Source of the DNA: UBA1724 sp963621575
GTDB taxonomy: Bacteria > Verrucomicrobiota > Lentisphaeria > Oligosphaerales > Oligosphaeraceae
Direction of reading: 5' to 3'
Length of the DNA: 64,000 bases
Assembly (NCBI GenBank): GCA_963621575.1
Contig: CAVFEH010000011.1
Coordinates: 5,478-69,477, forward strand
Part shown: piece by piece, positions 16,251 to 26,500 of the stretch
Layout of the letters: each line of letters opens with the position of its first letter
How positions within the stretch are numbered: position 1 is the stretch's first letter
The notes under the pieces: model-generated
Databases searched by the model: none
Told to the model about the DNA's origin: nothing
The model's input: only the letters and a program-made list of their open reading frames with translations
Made by a program: the position numbers and the translations under genes

Positions 16251-17063
16251 TCAGAGGGGATGCCAGTGGATGCGACGCTGTTCAAACCGGGGAATCCGGC
16301 TCACACCCAAAGTCTTCAGCATGGGATAGAGCTCCCCGAAGTGCCGGACGACCTGGGATTCCGCATGGGCGTCGGCAGTCACCAGAATGCCCACCCCGCG
16401 CGCAACGGCCTCCTTCAACAAGGACTCCTCGGGATAGAAGGCGCCGCAGAATTTATCCAGTCCGGCTGCATTGACCTCTATGCAGACGCCGCGGCGGGCG
16501 CAATGTTCCAGTACCTGGGACAGGAGCTCCCTGGCGTGCGCCGTGGGGGCCACGCCGTAGATCTTCGCCAGATCCAAGTGCGCCAACCACTGGCAGGGGA
16601 GGTCCCGGGCACACCCCAAGACCCGCCGGGCGTACTCCTCCCAGACTGCGCCCTGCTCCCCGGGAGAGAGTCGCCGCCAGTAGCCGGCGGAAGCGTCGAC
16701 GGGGAAGTCGGCGGCGAAATGCACGGCGCCGATGACGTAGTCCAGGGGCAGACGGGCGAGTCGTGCGGCCACGGCCTCCCAGGTCTCCGGAAAGTAGTCC
16801 ACCTCCATGCCAATGCGAACCTGAAATGCGGGTGTGGAGAGTTCCTCCTTCACACGGAGGGCCTCTGCCGCGTAGTCGTCCAGGAGGGTCAGCGCCATGG
16901 ACCACCCGCGGGCGTCCAGAAAGAATCCCCGGGGGGCCGCCACCAGGTGGTCGCTGATGCCGAATTCGCGGGCTCCTGCTGCGCGTGCGGCCAGTGCCAT
17001 CTGCCGGATGGAGGCGGTGCCGTCGCTCCAGACGCTGTGATTGTGGTAAGTCGTAAGGAACAT
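16251..17063 (-). CDS. PHP-domain phosphoesterase, histidinol-phosphatase (HisK/HisJ) type
   Basis: A 270-residue metal-dependent phosphoesterase. PHP metal ligands are visible: YHNHSVWSDG (His7, His9), GISDHLVA, GMEVDYFPE, a VIGAVHF motif, LAHLDLAKIYG, EVNAAGLDKFC and VTADAHAESQV near the C-terminus. This arrangement is that of HisK-like histidinol-phosphate phosphatases. The neighbours are ExbD (4 bases upstream) and an MreD-like gene, with no histidine biosynthesis genes around, so a different phosphoester substrate is quite possible. The ATG at 17061-17063 is chosen because homology starts there; the frame runs further upstream inside exbD without meaning. Confidence 0.8.
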   Translation of the reverse strand: MFLTTYHNHSVWSDGTASIRQMALAARAAGAREFGISDHLVAAPRGFFLDARGWSMALTLLDDYAAEALRVKEELSTPAFQVRIGMEVDYFPETWEAVAARLARLPLDYVIGAVHFAADFPVDASAGYWRRLSPGEQGAVWEEYARRVLGCARDLPCQWLAHLDLAKIYGVAPTAHARELLSQVLEHCARRGVCIEVNAAGLDKFCGAFYPEESLLKEAVARGVGILVTADAHAESQVVRHFGELYPMLKTLGVSRIPRFEQRRIHWHPL

Positions 17064-17067
17064 GGCC

Positions 17068-17505
17068 TCAGAATCCGGAGGCGTTCTCCCGTTGTGCGCC
17101 CAGGGAGAGCGTGTGTGCGCCGGCCAATCGGCATTCCTCCAGGAGTCGGACGGCATCGCCGGTCGGAGCGTCCCGGTGTGCCAGGACGGTAACGGGCCGG
17201 TCGGGGGTTTCCTGGAGCAGGGACTCAACCCAGGGGCGTACTTCCGCCAGGGAGAGGATGCGGTCTTGCCAGAGGATCTCGCCCTCGGGCGTCAGAGTCA
17301 AAAAAATGGCTGGCTCCTCGGCGACGGAGGCGGAGGCGGCCTCGGGGAGGGAGACCTCCACTCTGCCAGTGCGGGTGAAGACGCTGGTGACCATGAAGAA
17401 GATCAGCAGCAGGAAGACCATGTCCACCAGCGGGGAAATGTTGATCCGCGCCGACTCCTCGTCGTCCTCGCGTTCCAGACGGAAGATGGCTCCGCCACGA
17501 TTCAT
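17068..17505 (-). CDS. exbD: ExbD/TolR-family proton-motor subunit
   Basis: 145 residues: a cytoplasmic N-terminus, one transmembrane helix with the conserved aspartate (NISPLVDMVFLLLIFFMVTS), and a periplasmic domain of about 90 residues (VEVSLPEA, IFLTLTPEGEILW, VTVLAHRDAPTGDAVRLLEEC). This is the normal ExbD architecture. It couples the proton motive force to TonB- or Tol-dependent work in the envelope together with ExbB. The start codon overlaps the exbB stop (ATGA), and the PHP gene follows after 4 bases. No tonB or tolB is in the window, so the energised partner is unknown. Confidence 0.9.
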   Translation of the reverse strand: MNRGGAIFRLEREDDEESARINISPLVDMVFLLLIFFMVTSVFTRTGRVEVSLPEAASASVAEEPAIFLTLTPEGEILWQDRILSLAEVRPWVESLLQETPDRPVTVLAHRDAPTGDAVRLLEECRLAGAHTLSLGAQRENASGF

Positions 17506-18716
17506 GGACGGCCCTCCCGGGGAGTGGCGCAGGCCTCTTCAAGGTGAGCGGCCAGGCGGCGGTTGCGGCGGACACACCAGGCATGGAAGAGCAGCGCGGG
17601 AATGGCCAGGAGAAGTCCCGCTTCGGTGGTGATGAGGGCCTCGGAGATGCCGCCTGCCAGCAACCGCGCGTCACCGGTGCCCACACGGGTAATGACCTCG
17701 AAGGTGTGGATCATTCCGGTCACAGTCCCCAGAAGCCCCAGCAGGGGCGCCACGGAGGCGGTGACCGCCAGCAGGGTGAGCCCCCGCCGGGAGCCCTCCA
17801 GGGCCCGGCGCGCAGAGTGGAGACGCTCCCCGGAACCAGGCGCACCGCTGGCACACACGCCTCGAAGGACTCTCTCCTGGGAATTCCGGAGGTAATACCA
17901 GCAACGCTCGCAGACCAGTCCCAGGCAGAGCCATGCCAGGATGCCCAGGGGGATCATGACCACGCCGCCCTGCCGGAAATGTCCCCAGAGCGTCTGACGG
18001 GCGGGGGGGCGCCACTGGAAGCCCGCCAGCCCCTCAAAGGAGACAGGCAGGGGAGCAAGCCCGTCCGAAGAGGGCGTCAGCCGTGCGCGGATCTTCGCCG
18101 CGTCTTCGCCCTCCAGGGGCAGCACGGCGGGAAGGGACGCGCCATTTTCCTGGAAAGCGGGTCCTGCGATGTCGTCGTTGGCAAAATAGAGGAAGGCCCC
18201 CAGACGCAACAGCCGTCCCCGGGCCTCCACGCCCTCCGGCGTCAAGGCCACGCCCTCCACAGACCGTCCGCTCCGGAGAACGCGCACCTGCGCGGATTGC
18301 TTGTCGAGGAGCGCCTCCCCGGAGAGCCCCTCGGAGAATCCCCACTCCTGAGCCCGCTGATCCAGAAGCCGCCGCGCCTCCCCGACGTCCTGGCGAACCC
18401 GGGAAAGCCCCCCGGAGAGTTCCTGCACACGGGTCTCCAGGAGGGCATGGTTCTTCCGCGCCTCAGAGAGGGCGGCCTCCAGGGAAGCGATCTCCAATTG
18501 AAGAAGTCCACAGGCCTCTTCGGAGGCGCGCGAGGATTCCAGGCGACGGGACTCCTGGTCCACCAAACGCTGTCGGAGCTCCTCCACGCTTTGACGCAAA
18601 CCATTGTCCTCCACCTGGGAGACAACAGGAGGGACAGGCTGCGTTTCCGCAACGAAAACCGGAGCAAAAAGAAACGCCAGGACACAGAAAAACGCCTGCA
18701 GGAGAGTCTTCTTCAC
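17502..18716 (-). CDS. exbB: ExbB/TolQ/MotA proton channel with N-terminal coiled coil
   Basis: About 404 residues. A GTG start at 18714-18716 is preferred: GGGAGG lies 7 bases upstream, the codon overlaps the previous stop (GTGA), and a signal-like N-terminus follows (VKKTLLQAFFCVLAFLFAPV). After it comes a long Glu/Arg/Leu coiled coil (about residues 35-135), a small domain (LRLGAFLYFANDDIAGPAF), then the ExbB core from about residue 220: VVMIPLGILAWLCLGLV, GLTLLAVTASVAPLLGLLG, TVTGMIHTFEVI and GISEALITTEAGLLLAIPAL. Standard ExbB proteins lack the secreted coiled-coil part. Fusions of this type occur with DUF3450-type TonB systems. The preceding gene encodes a similar stand-alone coiled-coil protein. 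Confidence 0.85.
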   Translation of the reverse strand: MKKTLLQAFFCVLAFLFAPVFVAETQPVPPVVSQVEDNGLRQSVEELRQRLVDQESRRLESSRASEEACGLLQLEIASLEAALSEARKNHALLETRVQELSGGLSRVRQDVGEARRLLDQRAQEWGFSEGLSGEALLDKQSAQVRVLRSGRSVEGVALTPEGVEARGRLLRLGAFLYFANDDIAGPAFQENGASLPAVLPLEGEDAAKIRARLTPSSDGLAPLPVSFEGLAGFQWRPPARQTLWGHFRQGGVVMIPLGILAWLCLGLVCERCWYYLRNSQERVLRGVCASGAPGSGERLHSARRALEGSRRGLTLLAVTASVAPLLGLLGTVTGMIHTFEVITRVGTGDARLLAGGISEALITTEAGLLLAIPALLFHAWCVRRNRRLAAHLEEACATPREGRP

Positions 18717-19369
18717 AATGGCACCTCCCGGACGCCGCGATCCTCTGGATTCCGGCTTCCCTCTGCCTGGCGGAAGAGGCATTCCAGGGGCTCCGCCAAG
18801 GTGGAGTCCCAGCAGTCCTCCCAGGTCCCGGAATCCTCCTTCCAGACCCCCACCCCGGACAGCCCCGCCGTGGCGTTCAGAATCCAACGGCGGCTCTCGC
18901 CCAGAATCAAAATGCGGAACTCCCGGCGGACGCCATCCGGCCCCTCCAGAAATTGCCGCTCCATCCGCCAGGAGCGTGCCCGACGCCATTGCGCACCCAG
19001 GGCATTCAGCTCATCACGCAGCGCAGAAAGCCCCTTCGGCGCCAGAGCAGAGAGCTCGGAGGCCGCCACCGCGGACTCCTTTTCCAGGGAAGAGACTCTC
19101 TCCTCCAGAGCTGCATTCCCCGTCTGGAGACCCGCGAGTTCCCCGGAGAGCGCCTCTTTCCGCTGACGGAGCTGTTCCTCCACACGGGTGGCCTCCTGGG
19201 ACTCCATGGCACTCTGCCACTGCAGCGCGGAGAGCTGACCGCCCAGGGATTCGTATTCCATCAAAAGGCGCTGATACTCCGTCAGGGGCATGGCCTCGCC
19301 GCAAAGCAATGGAACCACGCCTGCAACCAGGGCGAAGAGCACAAAAAAGATTGCCTGCCGCAAAATCAT
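18713..19369 (-). CDS. Exported coiled-coil protein, DUF3450-like, of an ExbBD system
   Basis: 218 residues: signal peptide (MILRQAIFFVLFALVAGVVP), a heptad-rich coiled coil at about residues 30-110 (LEERVSSLEKESAVAASEL), and a C-terminal beta-rich part (FRILILGESRRWILNATAG, GVGVWKEDSGTWED). The layout copies the N-terminal half of the neighbouring ExbB and matches periplasmic DUF3450-type proteins of TonB/ExbBD operons, but the family match is by architecture, not strong identity. Start (19367-19369) and stop both overlap neighbours by four bases (ATGA with the SDR gene, GTGA with exbB), a sign of stoichiometric translation. It probably acts in the periplasm as an adaptor of the motor. Confidence 0.65.
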   Translation of the reverse strand: MILRQAIFFVLFALVAGVVPLLCGEAMPLTEYQRLLMEYESLGGQLSALQWQSAMESQEATRVEEQLRQRKEALSGELAGLQTGNAALEERVSSLEKESAVAASELSALAPKGLSALRDELNALGAQWRRARSWRMERQFLEGPDGVRREFRILILGESRRWILNATAGLSGVGVWKEDSGTWEDCWDSTLAEPLECLFRQAEGSRNPEDRGVREVPL

Positions 19370-20136
19370 TGAGGATTCTCCTTTTCCCGCATGGGCATTC
19401 CGGGAAGATGCATTCCTCCATCCAAATAGAGGATCTCGCCAGTCACCGAAGGGGATTCCATCAGGAACAGCGCCGCCTTCGCCAGCTCCTCCTCCGAAGT
19501 CCCATGAGAGAGAGGAAGACTGGCCAGCAAAGGCTCCATGGCCGCCGGCGGAACGCCCTCCGGGGGATAAACCAGCCCCGGCGCCAAAGCATTGACGCGG
19601 ATGCCAAGCTTCCCCCAGGCGTGGGCGCACAACAGCGTGGCATCCCGGAGGGCCTTCTTGGAAAGCAGATAAGGCGCGCTTCCCGTGTCCTGGAGGTCCA
19701 TGCGGGCATCCAGGAGATTCAGAATCACGCCGGGCTGTCCACGCCGGGCAAAGGCCCGCATGAGCGCGAAGGGCGCCTCATAGTTGACGCGGAAGACTTC
19801 CTCGTATTCTGCCTGGGAACTGGAGAGCAGTCCCGTCCGAGTGTAACAAGACGCATTGTTCACCAGGGCATCCAGGCGGCCGAAGGCTTCCACCGCCGCA
19901 CCCAGAATGGCCTCGCAGTCCACCTCCCGCAAATCCGCCGCCAGCACAGAGGCGACCTCGCCACCCGCGCTCCCGCAGAGCTCGTCACGCAACCCCTCCG
20001 CCTCGACAACGGAGCGCCGTGCATGAATGACCACCCGCCAGCCGTGTGCCACGAGGGCACGGCATAACGCCGCCCCCACACGGCGCGCGCCCCCCGTGAT
20101 CAAGGCGACAGGATCGTTGGAACAAGGAAAAGACAT
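19366..20136 (-). CDS. Short-chain dehydrogenase/reductase, pteridine-reductase-like
   Basis: A 256-residue NAD(P)-dependent oxidoreductase. The nucleotide loop is ALITGGARRVGAAL (TGxxxRxG, residues 14-21, the Arg variant typical of pteridine reductases such as FolM/PTR1). NNAS, the catalytic YLLSKKAL (YxxxK) and VNALAPGLV are present, ending GEILYLDGGMHL. A likely role is reduction of a dihydropterin, but other SDR substrates are possible. The ATG at 20134-20136 is used because conserved sequence starts directly after it; the Shine-Dalgarno is weak. It is the first gene of the seven-gene operon that ends with PBP2, and its stop overlaps the next start. Confidence 0.75.
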   Translation of the reverse strand: MSFPCSNDPVALITGGARRVGAALCRALVAHGWRVVIHARRSVVEAEGLRDELCGSAGGEVASVLAADLREVDCEAILGAAVEAFGRLDALVNNASCYTRTGLLSSSQAEYEEVFRVNYEAPFALMRAFARRGQPGVILNLLDARMDLQDTGSAPYLLSKKALRDATLLCAHAWGKLGIRVNALAPGLVYPPEGVPPAAMEPLLASLPLSHGTSEEELAKAALFLMESPSVTGEILYLDGGMHLPGMPMREKENPQ

Positions 20137-20181
20137 CAATACCCCAGAAAAAAGCAAGTGCCGCAGGTGGGCGGAGGAGCG

Positions 20182-20229
20182 CAGGCAGGGATACGGGGCG
20201 GCAGCCCCCCGTCCTCAGGGTCCCTTGCA
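20182..20229. repeat. GC-hairpin dispersed repeat, copy A
   Basis: GGCAGGGATACGGGGCGG then CAGCCCCCCGTCC, with the flank AGGGTCCCTTG. The first 17 bases are identical to copy B at 47326, and the CCCCCCGTCC half resembles copies at 45797 and 63829. It lies in the 396-base gap upstream of the SDR operon, in which no gene is seen. Confidence 0.55.
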
Positions 20230-20476
20230 AAGGATGGAACGCCTTTATTCTGGAAGCGATGCCCGTGCCTGGCATATCGGCGACTGCTGCCCCAAAGAAC
20301 GCACCGGAATCCACCGGCGCTGGCGCCCCATGCCTCGAAATCCGAAACCATCATAAAATATCCATTCACGGATTCCCCGGAGGCTCGCTCCGACACAAGA
20401 ATTCAGACGATGCGGCGCATTGCAGGCGCCCTCCCCCTCTCCATGCTTCCTGTTTTTGCACCGCATGCGGGGAAAG

Positions 20477-20510
20477 ACAAAAGCCGGGCAGCCCTGCTGG
20501 GTTGCCCGGC
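20477..20510 (-). terminator. Intrinsic terminator after the giant protease gene
   Basis: The minus strand reads GCCGGGC-loop-GCCCGGCTTTTGTCTTT beginning 22 bases after the stop of the giant gene. A perfect 7-bp GC stem. Confidence 0.85.
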
Positions 20511-20532
20511 CCTTGCGTCTAGGGAGTTGGGG

Positions 20533-23500
20533 TTACTTGCCTGTGGGGATCACGGGAAGTTCCACATCCTCGGTGGCCTTGATCCAGTAGCCAGTGCCCA
20601 CCTTGAGGGCATACTTGCCATTGACCACGGCCAGGTGGTATCCGCCATCCTCGGGATTGAACTTGTAGATCTCAAGCCCGCCATCGGCGTTCTTGGCGAT
20701 CTTCTCGTAGACCTTGGGATAAGCGGCCTTGTAGGCGGCCTCGAAGTCATCGATGTCGTAGACAGGTCCGATGATGTTGAAGCCCTTGGAGAGGCTAATC
20801 ACATCGCTTTCGGCGGTGCCGTAGACATTGATGGTGGCGGCGGTCTTGGCATAGATCCAGTAGCCCTTGGTGGCGACCAGGTTTGTGGCGGCCACGTAGC
20901 GTCCGCCCTCATACTGCCAGACGGAGCCCGCGTAGAGCTTGCTGCCGTTGACGGTGAAGACGTCGTTCACATCACCGTTGAGCGGGGTCAGCGGCAGGGC
21001 AACCAGGTTCCATCCGGCCTTCAGCGTCACTGTCTGCATGGAGTCGGGAGCGCCAATGGTCACGCGGAAGACCGCGAACTTCTGGCCATTCTCATCCCGC
21101 TGCAGGTTGTTCAGCTGGTCGGTGGAGAGGACGATCTCGCCGGCCTGTCCGGCCTCGATGGAGGTGGCGGTGCCCAGCACGGACTCGTAGTAGCCGTCAA
21201 CGCGCTTGCGCATCTGCGTGATGGTCAAGCCGCTGGCAGTGGAGGCGGGCAGCGCCGTGGCATCCCAGCTGAGGGCGAACTCCTGGATGCTGTCGCTGGC
21301 GGGATCGCCCATCTCCGCGACGATGAACCAGCTGGCGGTGTTGCCGTAGGGCCGGATGTCAGTGGAGAGGGTGGCGAACTCGTTGGAGAGCCCCAGAGAG
21401 TAGAGGGCGCCCTGCGCCAGAGGCTGGCGGACGTAGGTGCCGTCGCCCTTGGGGACCGTCAGGACCGGGAAGGCCACGTCGTAGGTGGGATCGAAGCCGT
21501 AGGTGGCGAACTCCTCCCAGCCAAGGGTCACGACCTCATCGCCGGCAACCACTTCGGCGCCGCTCTTGAAGGTCTTGCGGCTGGTCAGGTTCATTCTCCA
21601 GCTGGAGGCGCCGATGGTCACCGTGTTGGAATAAAGGGCGCTGCCATAGCCGTAGGTGGAGGAGTAGGGATACACCACGCACTGCCACACATCGCCTTCC
21701 GCCAGCATGTCGGACGGGATGGTGTCATAGCCCTTCACCGCCTGGTCGAGGATGTAGCGGCTCGTGGCATAGCTCTCCACGCTGGAGACACCCTTCAGAG
21801 GCACCACGATTCCGTTGCGATACCACAGATAGCGGTAGTCGGTCACGCGGGTATCCTCAGGAGTGTAGGCGGAGACATTCAGCTTGGCCACCAGGTCGTC
21901 GGAGGCGCCGGGCGCGGCGGGGGTGAGCTCCAGGGAGCTCACGCCACCCTCGGGATCATCCCAAACCAGGGATTCGCCCGTCCAGGGCTCGCGCTCCATG
22001 TAGAGGTGCATGTAGTAGGTCACGCCCACATCATTGGAGCTGCGATACTGGCTGTAGACGTTGACGTAGTAGATGCCGGCGTCCAGGGCCAGGTTCTCGA
22101 AGCGCGCGTAGCTGGTGCTGATGCCCAGGTTGTTGTCGGAGCTGAAGTCGCGCACGGTCTTGATGTGCTTGAGATTGCCGTTCACCAGCTTATAGAGCTC
22201 CAGGACGGTGTCGGGAATGCTGGTGGACGCCATGGTGCTGCCGTAGGCATACATGGTGCCGAGATTCGTCTCGAAGGAAACCAGCATCTTGCGGTTGTCG
22301 GTGCCAGCGGGGACCGTGAACCACACCCAATCCTGATCGTCCACGGACTTGAAGGTATGGGCCTGGATGTTGGCGTCGCTGGTGGAGAGCCAAGCCGTCT
22401 TGGGGTAGATGGGATTGGCGTAGTCGTAGTGATCGTTGGGCTCGTACATGGCGCCCACGGCCTGGATGGCCACCACGTTGGAAACCGCGGAGCGGGACTT
22501 CTCGCCGTAGACATTCATGGCGTAGACGGCGCAGTAGACCTGGTCGCCCTCGTCCAGAGAGTAGGTGGAGAAGCCGGCCTGGGTGGTGCCGATGTCGTCG
22601 GTGATGTCGGTGACCGCGGGCTGCCAGTAGGGCAGATCCTGCCTGGGGGCAAGCACATACTGGCTACTATCAACCGCCTTGTAGTACCACTGGTAGTAGT
22701 AGTTGAAGGCGTACTTGCACTTGGAGCCAGAGGCGGTGGCGATGAGGAGGGACTTGGTATCGGGATCCTCGGGAGTCACCTTCACGCTTTCAGGCTTGGT
22801 GGGCGCGCCGTAGACACGCTTGCCGCTGTCTGCGATCTCTTCGTCGAAGCCGGTGCCGATCTGGAGATAGACCCACTCGCCGGTCACCTGGCCGTCAACG
22901 GTCTTGGCAGGCGGGATGGCCTGACTGCGGGCAGTGCTGCCCTCGCGCTCGAACCAGATCTTGAAGGACCACACATCGCCCTTCTTGACCTTGCTCGTGT
23001 CGTTCATCTCCAGAGTGACCGTGGCATTGGCGCCGATCTCGGCGGAGCCGCTCTTGACCAGATTCATGTTCCGGTACCAGGAAATGTGGGCCACGCCACC
23101 GAAGTCGTTCTCGTTGCGGACCTTCACCTGCAGAGCCTTGCCGTCAGGCAGACCCGTCTGATCCTCCACAGGGGAGACCAGAACCAGCTTGGCGGGAATG
23201 CCGTGGTTCTCATCGGACGCCTTCAACTCGATGAGCTTGGAGACGCTCAGAATGCTGGTGACGCCATCCGAGTTGACGGCGGCCACAACAAGCTGGATGA
23301 AGTCACCCACAGCCACATCGACCTCGTCCAGGGACAGCTCAGTGCTGGTTCCCAGGACCACGCTGTCGCTCAGCACATTGCCGGTGGCGACCTCGTAGAG
23401 GCTGTCGGAGGAGTAGGTCAGATCATCCGCGATGTATCCACTCGCGTCGGTCTTGAGCCAGAAGTACTTGTAGATGATGTTCTCGGTAGCCGCGGTGGCG

Positions 23501-26500
23501 GGGTAGGAGAGGATCACGCCCTGGAGGATGTCGGAAGTGCCTTCGCCGCTGGTGGAGACGTAGGCGAATCCGGGATCCTCGTTGCCTTCCTCAATGCCGC
23601 TGGAGTAGGCGTAGATGCCCACCTCGAAGGAACTGGAGCGCCCGGGATCCTCAACCACCGTGGCAGTGCCGTGGAGGACAGCCGCATTGGCCCAGTTGTT
23701 GCGCCAATCGAAGGCGTTGAGGACATTGCTGTCGGCGCAGTAGAGATAGGTGGGGCAGAGGCTGGTGTCCTCGCGGAGCTCCTCGTCGGTGTATCCCGCC
23801 AGGGCGGCGCGCTTGGTCAGGTTGGCGTCGTCGAAGCGGTAGTAGGCGACCATGCCCTCTTCCTTGCCGGTGAGGGAGACGTCCATGTTCTCCTGGATCT
23901 GGGCCGCCGTGCGGACGACATTCCAGATGCGGATCTCATCGATGCCGCCCTTGAACCCGGCGCCGGCGCGAGTGTAGATCAGCGCGGGCCCATTGGTGAT
24001 GGGCTGGCTTGCGGTCATGCCGTTGGCGACCTGGACACCGTCCACGAAGAGGGTGACGATGTTGGTGCTGGCGTCGAAGGTGGCGGCCAGGTGCGTCCAG
24101 GTGTCAGCGTCGAGGGCGTCGGGGGCGGTGAGAGTGCGGCTGGCGGTGCTGCCCTCCTTGTCGGAGAAGGATATGTAGGGCTTGCCGCTCTCGTTGAGGC
24201 CCAGCTCGTAGTTGATCAGGGGCTTGGACTCATCGACAGTGCCCACCACGCGCTGGAGGATCAGACCTCCGTTGGCGGGGTTCTCGGCGGAGACCATGGC
24301 CTCCAGAGTGAAGGTGTCCAGGGCGAAGCGGCTCTGGAGAGGCATCTGGAGGTAGCTGTCCTCGGTGCCGTCGGTCAGCAGATACAGGTAGTTGACGGGG
24401 CTGTTCCAGTCGGTGGGATCGCTGGCGCTGGCCCGTTCGGCGGCGTCGGAAACGCCGTCGTTGTCGGTATCCTTGCTGAGAGGATCGGTCTTGAGGGTAT
24501 TGATCTCAACGGAGTTGACGAGACCGTCCCCGTCGTAGTCCTCCTTGCCGTCGGCGATGCCGTTGTTGTCGGAGTCCCGGCTGGCGGGGTTGGAACCGAT
24601 GAGGTACTCGTTGTAGAGGTCGATGCCATCATTGTCCATGTCGTTGAGGGCGCCGTACTGGTGTGCGTAGGGGTCGAGGCTGGTTCCGGTGATGCCGTAG
24701 TTCAAGATGTAGCCATTGAGGTCGCTACCCACGTTGCCAAAGGAGGTGCCCATGGAGTCCACATCGTAGTCGGCGGTGGTGGCGCGGTAGTACCAGGCTG
24801 CTCTGGGATCGTAGCGGTAGTCGTGTCCGCGGGCGATGACCAACTTGCCGTCGACGGTCAGGTCGGCATCCACGCTGCCGATGTAGAACTTCCGGTCGTA
24901 CTCATCCTCCCCGATCTCGTAGGTGACGGTGTGGAAGTTGTGGCGGGACCAGACGATGACCACCTGGTTGCGACCGGCCTGGAAGTACTCCGCCAGGTTG
25001 GTGTTGCCGGACAGCTCCTCACTGGAGAGCAGATGCTTATTGACGAGGACACCGGTGATGGTGGCGCCGTTGCCGGTGCGCGTAGTCAGGTAGGCCTCGG
25101 TGGGGGCCACGGCCAGGTTCACGTACTTGTGCATGGTCACGTAGGCCATGTCAATGCTCAGCTGCTTGTTGGAGGTGATGTATCCACCCTCGGGGTTGCC
25201 GCCGCCCACGGTGCCGTAGGAGGCATTGGTGGCGTCCACTCCGACCAGCTTGCCATTGCGCCAGGTGGTGGAGTAGTGCATGGCACCGCCCAGGCTGGAG
25301 TAAGCCACGCCATACTGGTATCCGTAGAGACCGATGATGTTGCCATCGTCGTCATACATGAGCATGGAGGACCAGGTGCTGGTGCCATTGAGCTTCCACT
25401 GGTGCCCGGGCACTTGCAGCCATCCCTTGGAAGGCTCGTTGTCGTTGGCGTTCCGGAAGGTGTTGAGGTTCCAGGTCTTCATCCACCACTCGGGGATGCC
25501 GTCGCCGTCCACGTCGTCCACGCCGCCAATCTGCTTGGCGCCGTCGGCGAAGTCAATGATGGAGCCGTCAGCCACAGTGAGGGCGTAGCCATCCTCGCGG
25601 AAGTGTGCGAAATCCTCGACGGTCTTGCCGCCGTCATCGAAGCGGTAGTTGGCGCGCAGCTGGTAGTCGCGCTCCATGTAGCGGTCCTCGACGTCGGTTC
25701 CGGAGGCGTCGGTGTAGGCGTCGTAGGAGATCACGGCGTTGAGAGGGCTGGGAATGATCTGCTCGCCCCAGTACTCGATCTGCTCAGGCGTGCGGGCCTC
25801 GCCCCAGAAGCGGAACTCATCGATGGCCACGCCGTCGATCTTCTCGATTCGTGCGTATTCGGAGGCTGCGCCGAAGTCGACATCGTATGCCACGGGGAAG
25901 GAGGAGATCTCAGCGATCTTGTCCCGGTAGATGGTCAGGGTATGGGCCTGGGTGCTCCAGCAGAGCGCCAGGTAGGTCCAGACTCCCTCCTGCAGGGCGG
26001 GGGTGGATCCCTCGCCACCCACGACGGCGATCACTTCGTCATTGGAGGTGAAGATTTCGCCGCGGGGGATGCCGTTCTCCAGCAGGAATCTCCATCCCCA
26101 GCCGGTATCAGAGGCGCGGGTCTCGAAGAGGACGCCGGAGGCGGCGTTCTCGGCCTTGACCCACAATTCCAGGGTGAAGTCGCCGGAGTAGACGTCGTTG
26201 TAGGCGCCCAGCACCTGGGTGCCTACCGCGAAGCGGTCGGGATAAGGCAGCTCCAGATCCCCGTCCAGGGCACCCAGATCCAGGGAGCGGCTGGGAGCCT
26301 CGGTGGCGCGGTACAGAGTCCAATCTGTATCCTTCACGTCATTCCAGGAATCCTCCACGGGCATGCCAGTGGACTTGAGGACCACCACGGACATGGGATG
26401 CAGCGGATTGGAGTTGAAGGCAACCTCGATCTTGTCGGAGACGCCGTCGTCATCGGTGTCCCCGTTGAGAGGATCGGTGCCGTAGTTCATCTCCTCGGCA

